Assembly: GCF_007830545.1 (NCBI RefSeq)
Contig: NZ_VLLF01000001.1
Coordinates: forward strand, 682,001-746,000
DNA length: 64,000 bases
Reading direction: 5' to 3'
Origin: Roseibium hamelinense
Lineage (GTDB): Bacteria; Pseudomonadota; Alphaproteobacteria; Rhizobiales; Stappiaceae
Part shown: positions 44,154 to 52,618 of the stretch, piece after piece
How the letters are laid out: every line of letters begins with the position of its first letter
Position numbering within the stretch: the stretch's first letter is position 1
Program-made: the position numbers and the translations under genes
The notes under the pieces: model-generated
Database searches by the model: none
Seen by the model: the letters and a program-made list of their open reading frames with translations, nothing else
What the model was told of the DNA's origin: nothing

Positions 44154-44587
44154 GCCTTGTTTTCTTCTTGAACAGGCGTTTCGCTCGCAGGCGCGGCCGC
44201 GGGCCCGCTGGGTTTATCGGGTGCAGCTTCAGGTTCCGCCGCCGGCGTTTCTGCCTTTTCCACCGGTTTCGGGCGTTCCGGTTTCTTACCCTGAACTGCG
44301 CCGTTTTTCTTGCCGTTGATGTCGTCCTCGATGGACTTTGTCAGGTCGCCCAGTGGATTGAGGTTGCCGGCCTTTTCAACCTGCTCCTTCATATCGGCGA
44401 TGTCGGCCTGCTGTTCGGCCTCCCGAAGGGCCTCATTGAACGTTGACTGAAATTCGCGCGACATGCGGCGCACCTTGCCAAGCGTCTGGCCCAGGCTGCG
44501 AAGCATACGGGGAAGATCTTTGGGGCCCACCACGATGATCGCAATACACGCGATCACCAGGAGTTCGGGCCATCCGATATCGAACAT
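44150..44587 (-). CDS. tatB: Sec-independent translocase subunit TatB
   Basis: The 145-residue protein has an N-terminal membrane helix in FDIGWPELLVIACIAIIVVGPKDLPRMLRSLGQ, the TatB hallmark with Glu8, an amphipathic helix and a charged Pro/Ala-rich tail. It couples signal-peptide recognition by TatC to TatA recruitment. It lies between tatA and tatC. Confidence 0.95.
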   Translation of the reverse strand: MFDIGWPELLVIACIAIIVVGPKDLPRMLRSLGQTLGKVRRMSREFQSTFNEALREAEQQADIADMKEQVEKAGNLNPLGDLTKSIEDDINGKKNGAVQGKKPERPKPVEKAETPAAEPEAAPDKPSGPAAAPASETPVQEENKA

Positions 44588-44640
44588 AAACGGTCCGCCG
44601 TCTCAAGGTTCACCAAAAGGGTCTGGCCGCACGAAGCGGA

Positions 44641-44877
44641 TCAGCTGGCCTTGGACTGGTCTTTGGCTTCTTCGGATTTCACCGGTTCAGCCGGATCATG
44701 GTCGATGGTCTTGGATGACTTTGTGTCGTTGCTGGCGACGTCATCTTCGGCCATACCTTTTTTGAAGCTCTTGATGCCTTGGGCGACATCGCCCATCAGA
44801 GCCGAAATCTTGCCGCGGCCGAACAGCAGAACAACGATCACGGCGATGATCGCGATCTGCCAAAAACTAATTCCCAT
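44641..44877 (-). CDS. tatA: Sec-independent translocase subunit TatA
   Basis: The 78-residue protein starts [34 protein letters not shown], with the FGRGK hinge of TatA, and ends in an acidic tail. It forms the pore-like assemblies for folded proteins. The ATG at 44877 is preferred over the upstream in-frame start at 44952. It is the first gene of tatABC. Confidence 0.95.
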   Translation of the reverse strand: MGISFWQIAIIAVIVVLLFGRGKISALMGDVAQGIKSFKKGMAEDDVASNDTKSSKTIDHDPAEPVKSEEAKDQSKAS

Positions 44878-44994
44878 TCGCCAAACTCCCGTTATTGGGC
44901 CCTTGAAACAGCCCTTACTCAAACTCTTACAAAAAAGCCGGTCCTGCCGCAACTCAGTGCGTGCCAGACTATCGGCTTAGCGAACGCTTCTAAT

Positions 44995-46029
44995 TCAGGT
45001 TTCAGAAGGCTCCACAACACACGGAAACACAAGAACATTTTTTGGGTCGGTCTGCACGCCGACGTCCATACCTTCCTCAAGGTTGCTCCCGCCTCTGACC
45101 CGAACATGAACCGGCCGGTCCAGCCCGTCAACGGCGACGCTGACAAGGTCGACCTCGCCAACGAACCGTTTGGACAAAATACGTCCGGCCACTCCGCACA
45201 TTGGCGCCTTGTTCAAGACGATGCCCTGGGGCCGAATGCACACATCGACCGGACTGCCAGGAACAAATCCGTTGAACGGGAGTGTCCCAAGCGGCGTATC
45301 GACCCCATTTGATGTGGCGATCCCGGCGATCTGGTTCAACTCTGAAAAGAACCTTGCAGCGAAAACATCTACAGGAGCGTTGTAAAGATCATCTGCCGTG
45401 CCGTGCTGGATCAACCGGCCCTGCCGCATGAGGGCGATCTTGTCGCCCATCCGCATGGCCTCCTCCGGATCGTGTGTCACGATAATGCAGGTGGCACGCG
45501 TTTCCCGCAGGATTGCCAGCGTTTCATCGCGGACCGTATCGCGCAGCCGCCGGTCCAGCCCGGAGAACGGCTCGTCCATCAACAATATCCCCGGACGCGG
45601 TGCGATCGCACGGGCCAGCGCAACACGCTGCTGCTCACCGCCCGACAGTGCATGGGGGAAATCCTGCGCATAGCCCTCTAGCCCAACCCGAGACAGCGCC
45701 GCCAGCGCAATCTTACGCGCTTCCGCCTTCGGTACGTTCGTCAGGCCAAACATTACATTGTCGAGGTTGCACATATGCGGAAACAGCGCATAGTCCTGAA
45801 ACATCAGGCCAACTCCGCGTCTTTCCGGTGGCAGGAATTGATCCGGCCCTGCAACTTCACGGCCGTTGATCAGGACACGGCCGCGCGTCTGACGCTCTAC
45901 CCCTGCCGCAATCCGCATCAGCGTCGTCTTGCCGCACCCTGAGTGTCCGAGCAGACACAGCACCTCCCCTGGCGCGATTTCGAGCGACAGATCATGGACA
46001 GATTCGTTGCCGCTGTAGTCGTGCCACAC
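44995..46029 (-). CDS. ABC transporter ATP-binding protein (iron/thiamine-type) with unclear start
   Basis: The 344-residue frame is an ABC ATPase with Walker A GHSGCGKTTLM, Q-loop MFQDYALFPHM, signature LSGGEQQRVALARAI, Walker B LLMDEPFSGLDRRL and H-loop VTHDPEEA, and a C-terminal TOBE-like region. It is close to FbpC/PotA-type importers of ferric iron or thiamine. The only usable start in frame is the GTG at 46029, which removes part of the first beta strand. In-frame sequence back to 46161 (reading ...AGLTFEN before the GTG) keeps that strand but contains no ATG, GTG or TTG. No permease or binding protein is adjacent. Confidence 0.85.
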   Translation of the reverse strand: MWHDYSGNESVHDLSLEIAPGEVLCLLGHSGCGKTTLMRIAAGVERQTRGRVLINGREVAGPDQFLPPERRGVGLMFQDYALFPHMCNLDNVMFGLTNVPKAEARKIALAALSRVGLEGYAQDFPHALSGGEQQRVALARAIAPRPGILLMDEPFSGLDRRLRDTVRDETLAILRETRATCIIVTHDPEEAMRMGDKIALMRQGRLIQHGTADDLYNAPVDVFAARFFSELNQIAGIATSNGVDTPLGTLPFNGFVPGSPVDVCIRPQGIVLNKAPMCGVAGRILSKRFVGEVDLVSVAVDGLDRPVHVRVRGGSNLEEGMDVGVQTDPKNVLVFPCVVEPSET

Positions 46030-46148
46030 GTTTTCAAACGTGAGACCGGCTGCGATCGTCGCACCAGCCGTGCCGAGCGCTCCCCAGCTCAGGTCGGCAT
46101 TCTTCTTGGGCCGTGCCGAGGGTTTTCCGTGATATTGTGCGGACGCGT

Positions 46149-46859
46149 TCAGTTTTCTTTACCCGGGTTGTCTGGCCCGCCGTCGAACAAGGACTCATCG
46201 TCAAGTGGGTCCTCGTCCTCGGTCAAAGCCTCATCATCATCTGGCGTGGGCACCATGAAGGACGCGGGGATGGCGCTGTCAAGCAGTCCGGCCCCTTTTA
46301 GTTCTTCAAGACCCGGCAGATCCTTGACCGTATCAAGGCCGAAATGCTCCAAAAACGCTTCAGATGTTCCATAGGTCACGGGCCGGCCTGGCGTACGACG
46401 GCGGCCACGCATGCGGATCCAGCCGGTTTCCAAAAGCACATCCAGCGTGCCTTTTGATGTGGAAACGCCCCGGATTTCTTCGATCTCGGCGCGTGTCACA
46501 GGCTGGTGATACGCTATGATGGCAAGCGTTTCCAGAGCGGCACGTGAAAGCTTCTTTTGTTCCTCCATGCTGCGGTGCATGAGGTGCGACAAATCCTCTG
46601 CCGTGCGGAAGAACCATTTGCCTGCCACCTTTACGAGATTGACGCCGCGGGTTGAATAAAGCCGCTTGAGCTCGAGCAACGCCGCCTCGACCTTGGTGCC
46701 GGACGGCAGGCGGTCGGTCAGTTCATGCGCACTCAAAGGTTCTGCGGACGCGAACAGCATCGCCTCGACCATTCGCACCGCGGTGCGGTCGACAGGAGGT
46801 TTATGGCCTTCCCCGCCCGCCCCAACCAGAAGATCGTCGTCAGCGCTCATACTCAACAC
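46149..46859 (-). CDS. scpB: segregation and condensation protein B
   Basis: The 236-residue protein has two winged-helix domains (about 27-180). Signatures are MVEAMLFASAEPLSAHELTDRLP, EDLSHLMHRSMEEQKKLSRAALETLAIIAYHQPVTRAEIEEIRGV and YGTSEAFLEHFGL. The C-terminus is acidic. With ScpA it forms the kleisin part of the SMC condensin that organises chromosome segregation. It follows scpA by 19 bp. Confidence 0.95.
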   Translation of the reverse strand: MLSMSADDDLLVGAGGEGHKPPVDRTAVRMVEAMLFASAEPLSAHELTDRLPSGTKVEAALLELKRLYSTRGVNLVKVAGKWFFRTAEDLSHLMHRSMEEQKKLSRAALETLAIIAYHQPVTRAEIEEIRGVSTSKGTLDVLLETGWIRMRGRRRTPGRPVTYGTSEAFLEHFGLDTVKDLPGLEELKGAGLLDSAIPASFMVPTPDDDEALTEDEDPLDDESLFDGGPDNPGKEN

Positions 46860-46878
46860 TCACTGCCCGGCAAGGATG

Positions 46879-47691
46879 TCATTGCCCGGTTTCCGGCCGC
46901 GCCTCAACCTGCCGCGCACGAATGTAAACCGGCGAAAACGGCTCGTTCTGGCGCAACTCAACGTGGCCCTCGCGCACCATTTCAAGGCTTGCCGAAAATG
47001 TGCTTGCAACGACGGTTGCCCAATCCTCCTTGTTGTGGAGGTACTCCTGCAGATACATGGTGATCGGCGCCCATTCTGCAACACGGCCAACAAGACGTGT
47101 CAGCAATTCCCGCGCTTCCTGGAGCGACCAGACGTTGCGTCTGAGCACCCGCACCGAAGTGACCGATTGGCGCTGGCGCTGCGTTGCATAGGCAGACAGC
47201 AAATCGTAAGCCGTTGCGTCCCAAACGCTCTTTTTGACGATGGATTCGGTTTCCGGCATACCCCGCGCGAACACGTCCTTTCCGAGCCGGTTGCGGCTCA
47301 TCAGCTTTTCGGCGGCAGCGCGCATGGCTTCAAGACGGCGCAACCGGAAAGCCAGTGCCGCAGCGAGTTCTTCGCCGGTCGGCTCATCCTCGTCCTTCTG
47401 CTCGGGCAGCAAAAGTTTTGACTTCAGATAGGCCAGCCAGGCTGCCATCACCAAATAGTCAGCTGCCAGCTCCAGACGCAGGCGGCGCGCTTCAGTGACA
47501 AACGCCAAATACTGCTCGACCAGCGGCAGGATCGAGATTTTCTTGAGATCCACCTTCTGGTTGCGCGCCAGGGTCAGCAGGAGATCCAGCGGACCTTCGA
47601 AACCATCGACATCGACCACGAGCTGAGGTTCGGAAACGGCCCGTTCCGGCTCGGTCGCAGTCAATAGGTCGAAATCGTCTTGAACTGCCAT
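46879..47691 (-). CDS. scpA: segregation and condensation protein A
   Basis: The 270-residue kleisin has the family block VDVDGFEGPLDLLLTLARNQKVDLKKISI (about 25-53) and ADYLVMAAWLAYLKSKLLLP, then a C-terminal winged helix. It bridges the SMC heads with ScpB. The ATG at 47691 is preferred because the longer frame to 47817 would run into nagZ and adds non-homologous residues. Gene order nagZ-scpA-scpB is typical of the group. Confidence 0.95.
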   Translation of the reverse strand: MAVQDDFDLLTATEPERAVSEPQLVVDVDGFEGPLDLLLTLARNQKVDLKKISILPLVEQYLAFVTEARRLRLELAADYLVMAAWLAYLKSKLLLPEQKDEDEPTGEELAAALAFRLRRLEAMRAAAEKLMSRNRLGKDVFARGMPETESIVKKSVWDATAYDLLSAYATQRQRQSVTSVRVLRRNVWSLQEARELLTRLVGRVAEWAPITMYLQEYLHNKEDWATVVASTFSASLEMVREGHVELRQNEPFSPVYIRARQVEARPETGQ

Positions 47692-47717
47692 GCTTTTGGG
47701 TCCTGAGGGGGCATCTT

Positions 47718-48734
47718 TCACGATGCGAGGCCGGTCAAGCTCCGGAATTCCACCCAAAGCTCGTCGATCTGCGAATCTTGACGGTCTCCCCTGCCGAAAG
47801 AAAGAGCGTGGACGCATCGTTCTTGTGTTTTCCCCGCAAGAACCGGGGCACCTTCGGCAACCTGCCGCATTTCATCCAGCGCGCCGTTGCAATGCAGCAC
47901 CAGATCGCATCCAGCTTCAAAAGACCGCTCGGCACGATCGCGAATCGATCCGGCCAAAGCATTCATGGAGATGTCATCACTCATCAACAGACCGTCAAAG
48001 TGCAATGCGCCGCGAATGATCTCATGGATCACCGTTTTGCTCTGAGTTGCCGGGTGGTCCGGGTCGATCGCTTCGTAAACGATATGCGCCGTCATGCCCA
48101 TCGGCAGATCCTTGAGGCTCGCAAACGGCAGAAAATCGGATGTTTCCAATTCCGGCAACGACGCGCCAACCTTTGGAAGCTCCAGATGACTGTCCACTGT
48201 GCCGCGCCCGTGACCGGGGATGTGCTTCATGACCGGCAAGACCCCGCCAGCCGTCAAACCCTGGACCACAGCCCGCCCAAGTGCTGTCACGACGTTCGGA
48301 TCTTGAGACAGCGCCCGGTCACCGATCGCATCAGACATGTGCGGTGTTGCAACGTCCAGAAGCGGCAGGCAATCGACCGTGATGCCAAGCTTCTGCAATT
48401 CGTCTGCAATCAGACGCGCACCCAGCCACGCCGCACGGCAGCCCTTTTCCACGCTGACTGCAAACAGGTCACCGAACAGCTTTTGCGGCGGGAACTCAGG
48501 CCAATGCGGCTGCCGGAGCCGGGCTACGCGCCCCCCTTCCTGATCGATCAGGACCGGTGCATCCGGCCGCCCGACACAGTCGCGGAAAGCAGAGGTCAAA
48601 GCCCGCACCTGGTCCGGCGTTTCAATGTTGCGCCGAAACAGGATCAGCCCCCACGGGTCTTCCTGCGTGAAAAAGCGAGCCTCTTCGTCGGTGATCGTGA
48701 GGCCGGCACATCCGGAAATGAAGGCTTTGGTCAT
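47718..48734 (-). CDS. nagZ: beta-N-acetylhexosaminidase (peptidoglycan recycling)
   Basis: The 338-residue family 3 glycoside hydrolase has GLILFRRNI, PVLIDQEGGRVARL, DCLPLLDV and the hallmark KHIPGHGRGTVDSH, which supplies the acid-base His/Asp, then LLMSDDISMNAL with the nucleophile Asp. It removes N-acetylglucosamine from anhydromuropeptides in the cytoplasm. The ATG at 48734 starts MTKAFISG; the longer frame to 48788 is rejected. In related genomes nagZ usually lies next to the SPOR-domain gene; here about 3.9 kb of accessory DNA separates them. Confidence 0.95.
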   Translation of the reverse strand: MTKAFISGCAGLTITDEEARFFTQEDPWGLILFRRNIETPDQVRALTSAFRDCVGRPDAPVLIDQEGGRVARLRQPHWPEFPPQKLFGDLFAVSVEKGCRAAWLGARLIADELQKLGITVDCLPLLDVATPHMSDAIGDRALSQDPNVVTALGRAVVQGLTAGGVLPVMKHIPGHGRGTVDSHLELPKVGASLPELETSDFLPFASLKDLPMGMTAHIVYEAIDPDHPATQSKTVIHEIIRGALHFDGLLMSDDISMNALAGSIRDRAERSFEAGCDLVLHCNGALDEMRQVAEGAPVLAGKTQERCVHALSFGRGDRQDSQIDELWVEFRSLTGLAS

Positions 48735-48872
48735 GAAATGCGCATACCGGCCCACTTGCGTGTGGTCAAGCGAGGCCGGGTTGGGCAAAAGGGCTCACCC
48801 TTGGTTCGGCGGGTTGCGCTCGGCAGGACAGGGTGCCAAACAGGTACGGCATATGTCCAAGCGGAGGTTTTC

Positions 48873-49886
48873 ATGCGCGCCCAGCCCGATATTCCGTCCG
48901 GCGAGATCCACAGGTTCACGATTTCGTCGGATATGTTGAAAACCAACAGGTTGGGTGATCCTTATGTGCGCGAAATTGCGGTCTACATTCCGCATGGCGA
49001 GACCGGAGACGGCCTGCCGCTGCTGGTGGATCTTGTGGGCTTTACGTCAGGAGGGCCTGCGCACACCAATTGGAAGAATTTTGGTGAAAACGTTCCAGAA
49101 CGCGCTGACCGGCTGATCCACGAGGGCAAAATGCCCCCGGTTGCCATCGCGTTCCCAGATTGCTTCACCCGACTTGGCGGCAACCAGTATATCGACAGTC
49201 TCGCCATGGGACCATGGGCAACCTGGCTGACAACCGAAATGCTGGCGGCGGTAGAGGGGCGTTTCAAATGCGGCGGTCCGGGTCGCCGCGGCGTGTTCGG
49301 CAAATCATCGGGAGGCTATGGCTCGATGGTGCATGCCATGCTGCATGCAGACACGTGGTCAGCCGCCGCCTGCCATTCCGGCGACATGGCCTTCGAACTG
49401 TGCTACCTGCCGGAGATGCCCAGTGCGGTGCGGGCAATTGCGCGCAAAGGCTCTATCGAAACCTTCGTGACCGATTTTGAAACAGGTCCGAAGTATCCCG
49501 GCGGAGCGTTTCATGACCTAATGACCTTTGCAATGGCTGCCACCTACGATCCGGACCCGGATCCGGACACGTTCTGCGGCATCCGCCTGCCTGTCGATCT
49601 GGAAACCTGTGAGATCAATGACGAGCGTTGGAGCGCCTGGCTTGCCTGGGATCCTGTCTTGATGGCCGACAAGCATACACAAGCCCTGAAATCGCTGAAG
49701 GGACTCTGGATCGATTGCGGCAGCGTCGATCAGTACAATCTGGTCTATGGCGCGCGCCGGCTTCACAAAAAACTGCAGGGGGAAGGCGTTGACCACGTCT
49801 ATGAGGAATTTGACGACAATCACTCGTCGGTCGACTACCGAATGGACGACAGCCTGCCGTTTCTGGCCAAAGCGTTGACCACCTAG
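48873..49886 (+). CDS. alpha/beta hydrolase of the putative esterase (EstD-like) family
   Basis: The 337-residue protein has a core like the Esterase_phd/EstD group: REIAVYIPHGETGDGLPLLVDLVGF, PVAIAFPDCFTRLGGNQYID, and the nucleophile elbow GVFGKSSGGYGSMVHAML with Ser in GKSSGG. A probable acid Asp lies in WIDCGSVDQYN and a His in FDDNHSSVDYR. It is likely an esterase on a small acyl ester; the substrate is unknown. The start has GGAGG upstream. The stop overlaps the convergent EamA stop by four bases. It is part of an accessory patch between nagZ and the SPOR gene. Confidence 0.8.
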   Translation: MRAQPDIPSGEIHRFTISSDMLKTNRLGDPYVREIAVYIPHGETGDGLPLLVDLVGFTSGGPAHTNWKNFGENVPERADRLIHEGKMPPVAIAFPDCFTRLGGNQYIDSLAMGPWATWLTTEMLAAVEGRFKCGGPGRRGVFGKSSGGYGSMVHAMLHADTWSAAACHSGDMAFELCYLPEMPSAVRAIARKGSIETFVTDFETGPKYPGGAFHDLMTFAMAATYDPDPDPDTFCGIRLPVDLETCEINDERWSAWLAWDPVLMADKHTQALKSLKGLWIDCGSVDQYNLVYGARRLHKKLQGEGVDHVYEEFDDNHSSVDYRMDDSLPFLAKALTT

Positions 49887-50809
49887 GCCCGGCCTTTCAG
49901 ACCGCGCAGGGGCCACTTCAACGTCAGGATCAATCCGCCGAGCACGATGAGCGCTGCCCCTGCTCCCGCTTCGAGCGCCGGTACCTCGTTAAACAGCAAG
50001 TACCCGAGCAGCGCGGCAAACAAGACCCAAGCATACCCGACCGGTGCCAGGGTTGCAGCTCCCGCGCGCCGGTAGGCCGCGACATTGAAGGATTGCCCGA
50101 TGATCGCGCAGGGGCCTAGCAGGACAAACCATCCGGCCACGGACCAGTCGATCCCCTGGTGCAGCGCAATCCAGAGCACGGGCACACCAAGGAGAAGCGC
50201 GGCCGCACAATTGACATAGGTCAGCATGACCACCGTGCCTTCGCGCTGGGCAAGATACCGGATCACGAGCGCTTCACAGGCCATGCAAAACGCTCCAATC
50301 AGCGCCGCCAACACGCCATCAGCGGGAACACCAGCCGCCGCGCCGGCGTCGCCAGAAACCGACCGCACCACGAGCAAGGCGCCGAGAGCGCAAAAGACGC
50401 CTGAAAGCCAGTGCCGGGCCACCACCGTTTCTCGCAAAATCAGCGCGGCTAGGCCAATCGCCATCATGCCTTTGGTCAGCCCAATCGCAGCCGCATCGGC
50501 CACTGGCAAAACTGCTCCAGCATAGATCATTCCACCCAGGCCACCGATCGCAAATGCAGCCCGTAAAAGATGGACCCGCCAATGCCGGCTGATATACCCG
50601 CCTTCCGGCGCGCCTTTGACAATCCCCGCAGCGCCCAGGGTCAAGGCCCCTCCGAAAAACCGGAGCCATACGAGAACCAGCGCCGGCACTGTACCTTCCG
50701 CGATTTTTCCTGCTGCGAAAACCGGTGTGAACAAGGCGATGCCGCACAACGCCAATCCGACAGCAAGCGGTGTGTTTTCGCGCAAAGCGTAGCGGCTGTG
50801 TTCTGTCAT
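49883..50809 (-). CDS. EamA-family (DMT) transporter
   Basis: The 308-residue membrane protein has ten predicted segments in two EamA repeats (about 12-145 and 155-290), with GTVPALVLVWLRFFGGALTLG and APVGYAWVLFAALLGYLLFNE. Members export amino acids or other metabolites. The ATG at 50809 is preferred because the membrane start follows at once; upstream in-frame sequence to 50884 lacks homology. It is divergent from the LysR gene, which probably controls it. Confidence 0.87.
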   Translation of the reverse strand: MTEHSRYALRENTPLAVGLALCGIALFTPVFAAGKIAEGTVPALVLVWLRFFGGALTLGAAGIVKGAPEGGYISRHWRVHLLRAAFAIGGLGGMIYAGAVLPVADAAAIGLTKGMMAIGLAALILRETVVARHWLSGVFCALGALLVVRSVSGDAGAAAGVPADGVLAALIGAFCMACEALVIRYLAQREGTVVMLTYVNCAAALLLGVPVLWIALHQGIDWSVAGWFVLLGPCAIIGQSFNVAAYRRAGAATLAPVGYAWVLFAALLGYLLFNEVPALEAGAGAALIVLGGLILTLKWPLRGLKGRA

Positions 50810-50891
50810 TTTTGGCTTTCGGGTGAGCGTTTTGAGTGTCTGACTAGCACCCGCCGCCGCGTGTGAGCAGCCGCCAATTTCCAATGCGGGT

Positions 50892-50907
50892 CATGCGTAT
50901 ATGCATG
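50892..50907. promoter_or_regulatory. candidate LysR operator
   Basis: CATGC-GTATAT-GCATG is a perfect inverted repeat in the divergent region between the EamA and LysR genes, 39 bp before the LysR start. It is a plausible LysR binding site by position and symmetry. Confidence 0.4.
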
Positions 50908-50945
50908 GCATTGCAGATTGCCATCGGCTTCTGCATAGTAAGACC

Positions 50946-51854
50946 ATGAACTGGGATGACCTTAAAATCGTTGATGCGGCTGCCCGCACCTGGTCGCTGT
51001 CGGGAGCCGCAAAGATGCTGGCGATGAGCCAGCCGCAGCTGAGCCGGCGCTTGCGTCAATTTGAAGACCAGATCGGCGCGCGCCTGTTTGAGCGCACCCC
51101 CACCGGGCTGAAGCCCACAGAAGCCGGTGCCAAGCTTATCCCCTTGGCTGCGGACATGCGCCGGGACGCAGAAGCGGCCCTTCGAACCCTGCCCGATCTT
51201 CCCGGCTCTGCGCTACGCGTTGTGCGGGTATCGGTTGATGAAGTGCGCGCCGAAACGCTTGCGCTCGGGTTTCCTGCGCTTAAAGCCGCGGTCGGGGACA
51301 TTGAACTGGAACTTGTCGTCAGCCAGCAGCATGCGGACCATCAAAACCGCGGGACCGAATTGCAGATTCGCAGCTGTTTGCCGGAAACGGATACGCTTGT
51401 GGCCCATAAGATCGGTGAGCTCACTTATGCCCCCTACGCCGCGCGTTGTTATTTGGACAGGGGCTCGATTGAAGGACTGTCCGAGGCCATCAAGCGCGGA
51501 ACATGGATTGGCTTTCCACCGGACAATCTCTGGTATCCTTCCCATCGGATTTGGCTTGAGAAGACCCTCAGATACCAGCCGGCGCTGCGGACAAACACCA
51601 TGACCAGTGCCCGGGATCTTGTTGCCAGCGGTGCCGGCATCGCCCTGCTTCCGGTTTTCATGGGGGATGCCAATCCGGGCCTCGTCAGACTGGGCGATAC
51701 AGTCCAGGAGCTGACCGGCAACGAACACCTGATCGTACATCGGGACCTGTTGCGCGAACCGGCTGTGCGCGCGGTTTCCGACGCCATTGCAGCGGCCTAT
51801 CGGTCGATCCGCCAAACACTAAGCGGCGGCTCTCATTTGAAAGCCGCCGGATAG
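50946..51854 (+). CDS. LysR-family transcriptional regulator
   Basis: The 302-residue protein has the LysR winged helix (about 3-62: WSLSGAAKMLAMSQPQLSRRLRQFEDQIGARLFERT) and a substrate-binding effector domain with VASGAGIALLPVFMGD near residue 225. It most likely regulates the divergent EamA exporter. The ATG at 50946 begins the helix; the frame back to 50901 overlaps a palindrome and is rejected. A hairpin is formed inside its last codons (51825-51848). Confidence 0.92.
   Translation: MNWDDLKIVDAAARTWSLSGAAKMLAMSQPQLSRRLRQFEDQIGARLFERTPTGLKPTEAGAKLIPLAADMRRDAEAALRTLPDLPGSALRVVRVSVDEVRAETLALGFPALKAAVGDIELELVVSQQHADHQNRGTELQIRSCLPETDTLVAHKIGELTYAPYAARCYLDRGSIEGLSEAIKRGTWIGFPPDNLWYPSHRIWLEKTLRYQPALRTNTMTSARDLVASGAGIALLPVFMGDANPGLVRLGDTVQELTGNEHLIVHRDLLREPAVRAVSDAIAAAYRSIRQTLSGGSHLKAAG
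51825..51848. terminator. hairpin at the 3' end of the LysR gene
   Basis: GGCGGCT (51825-51831) pairs with AGCCGCC (51842-51848). A very similar hairpin (19 of 23 positions from 51826 identical) lies at 52566-52587, at exactly the same distance (53 bp) before the second copy of the SPOR 3'-end repeat. Confidence 0.55.
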
Positions 51855-51878
51855 GGAAGTTCAAATTCTGCTCGGCTT

Positions 51879-51944
51879 AGTTCTGTCGGACAAAGCAGTC
51901 GCCGCCGGCCGCCTGCAGGCTTTCACACAGCGAAATCGCCTCGC
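51879..51944. repeat. copy 1 of duplicated SPOR-gene 3' end (66-bp direct repeat)
   Basis: These 66 bases match 52619-52684 at all but one position (T for C at 51886). On the minus strand they code for the last 21 residues of the SPOR protein (ending GGDCFVRQN) followed by a TAA stop. No upstream part of the gene is attached, so it is a ghost 3' end. Offset between copies is exactly 740 bp. It may mark an integration site or a recombination event. Confidence 0.9.
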
Positions 51945-51951
51945 AAGGGGA

Positions 51952-52410
51952 TTAGCCGGAGTACAGTTCGTCCCAATCACCTTCGCCTAAGCGAGGTAAA
52001 CCTTGATTATGAACACTGCTTCTAGCCGATTTTGCATTCGCCTTATTCAACGCTTGAGACGGATCGCGAGCTGGTGGTGGGGGAACACTTCCCTTTGCCA
52101 TGCCGAGGCGCTTGCGGGGTGGCACCGGAGGACGCGGTCGTGAACCAACTTCGCCTGGAACCAAGGCGTTCGACCCATATCCAGCGGCATTGCTTATGAC
52201 CTGCGCTGCTACCTTTTTAGGATCTTTTGCTGGAGGCGGCGGCGTTCTACTAAACGCGGTTTTTCCTTTGTCAAACGCCGGATCGAAGAGCTTTATCTTG
52301 TTTCGTACCTGCTGCGCGGCAAACTCTGACATAACTTTACCCTTATGTTCAGGTCTGTTTTGTTTTCCCCATCCCCGCATGGCACCCGAAAACAATCTAG
52401 CAATCGACAT
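51952..52410 (-). CDS. orphan proline-rich protein inside the repeat-flanked segment
   Basis: I do not recognise the family. The 152-residue product is basic and low in hydrophobic residues, with three proline clusters: TPPPPAKDP (about 56-64), SRPRPPVPPRKR (about 90-101) and VPPPPARDP (about 109-117). The middle cluster has PxxPxR geometry typical of SH3-domain ligands. The C-terminus is acidic with a Trp (GEGDWDELYSG). No signal peptide or membrane segment is seen. AAAGGA lies seven bases before the ATG at 52410; another ATG at 52332 is possible. It is the only gene between the two copies of the SPOR 3'-end repeat, and its stop is eight bases from copy 1. Base use is more A+T-rich than neighbours. 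Confidence 0.65.
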   Translation of the reverse strand: MSIARLFSGAMRGWGKQNRPEHKGKVMSEFAAQQVRNKIKLFDPAFDKGKTAFSRTPPPPAKDPKKVAAQVISNAAGYGSNALVPGEVGSRPRPPVPPRKRLGMAKGSVPPPPARDPSQALNKANAKSARSSVHNQGLPRLGEGDWDELYSG

Positions 52411-52618
52411 CGATTTTCCTTTCGCAACCGTTGAGCAACGCCTACAGATTACATAATTGCAATATTGGGGATAATTTTAGAATTTTTATAAATGGATAAG
52501 CCATCCAGCGCGCTCCCGATTTCCGCGCAACTGTCCAGCAGTACAGGCCTTGATTAGTAAAAATAGCGGCTCCCATACGAGAGCCGCCACGTTGCAGATT
52601 CTAAGACTTGCTGCGTTC
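52411..52618. other. A+T-rich stretch upstream of the proline-rich gene
   Basis: No gene is seen. Bases 52441-52500 have 15 G/C of 60 (25 percent), very unlike the surrounding GC-rich DNA. The stretch probably holds the promoter of the proline-rich gene. It also contains the hairpin GCGGCTC/GAGCCGC (52566-52587), probably the 3' hairpin of the SPOR gene. Confidence 0.6.
52566..52587. terminator. hairpin downstream of the SPOR gene
   Basis: GCGGCTC (52566-52572) pairs with GAGCCGC (52581-52587) over an eight-base loop. It is the counterpart of the hairpin at 51825-51848 and would serve as the 3' hairpin of the SPOR-domain gene. Confidence 0.55.

Noticed and set aside
50901..50945. Alternative earlier start for the LysR gene
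   Set aside because: It overlaps a palindromic candidate operator, and the helix-turn-helix homology begins at the ATG at 50946.
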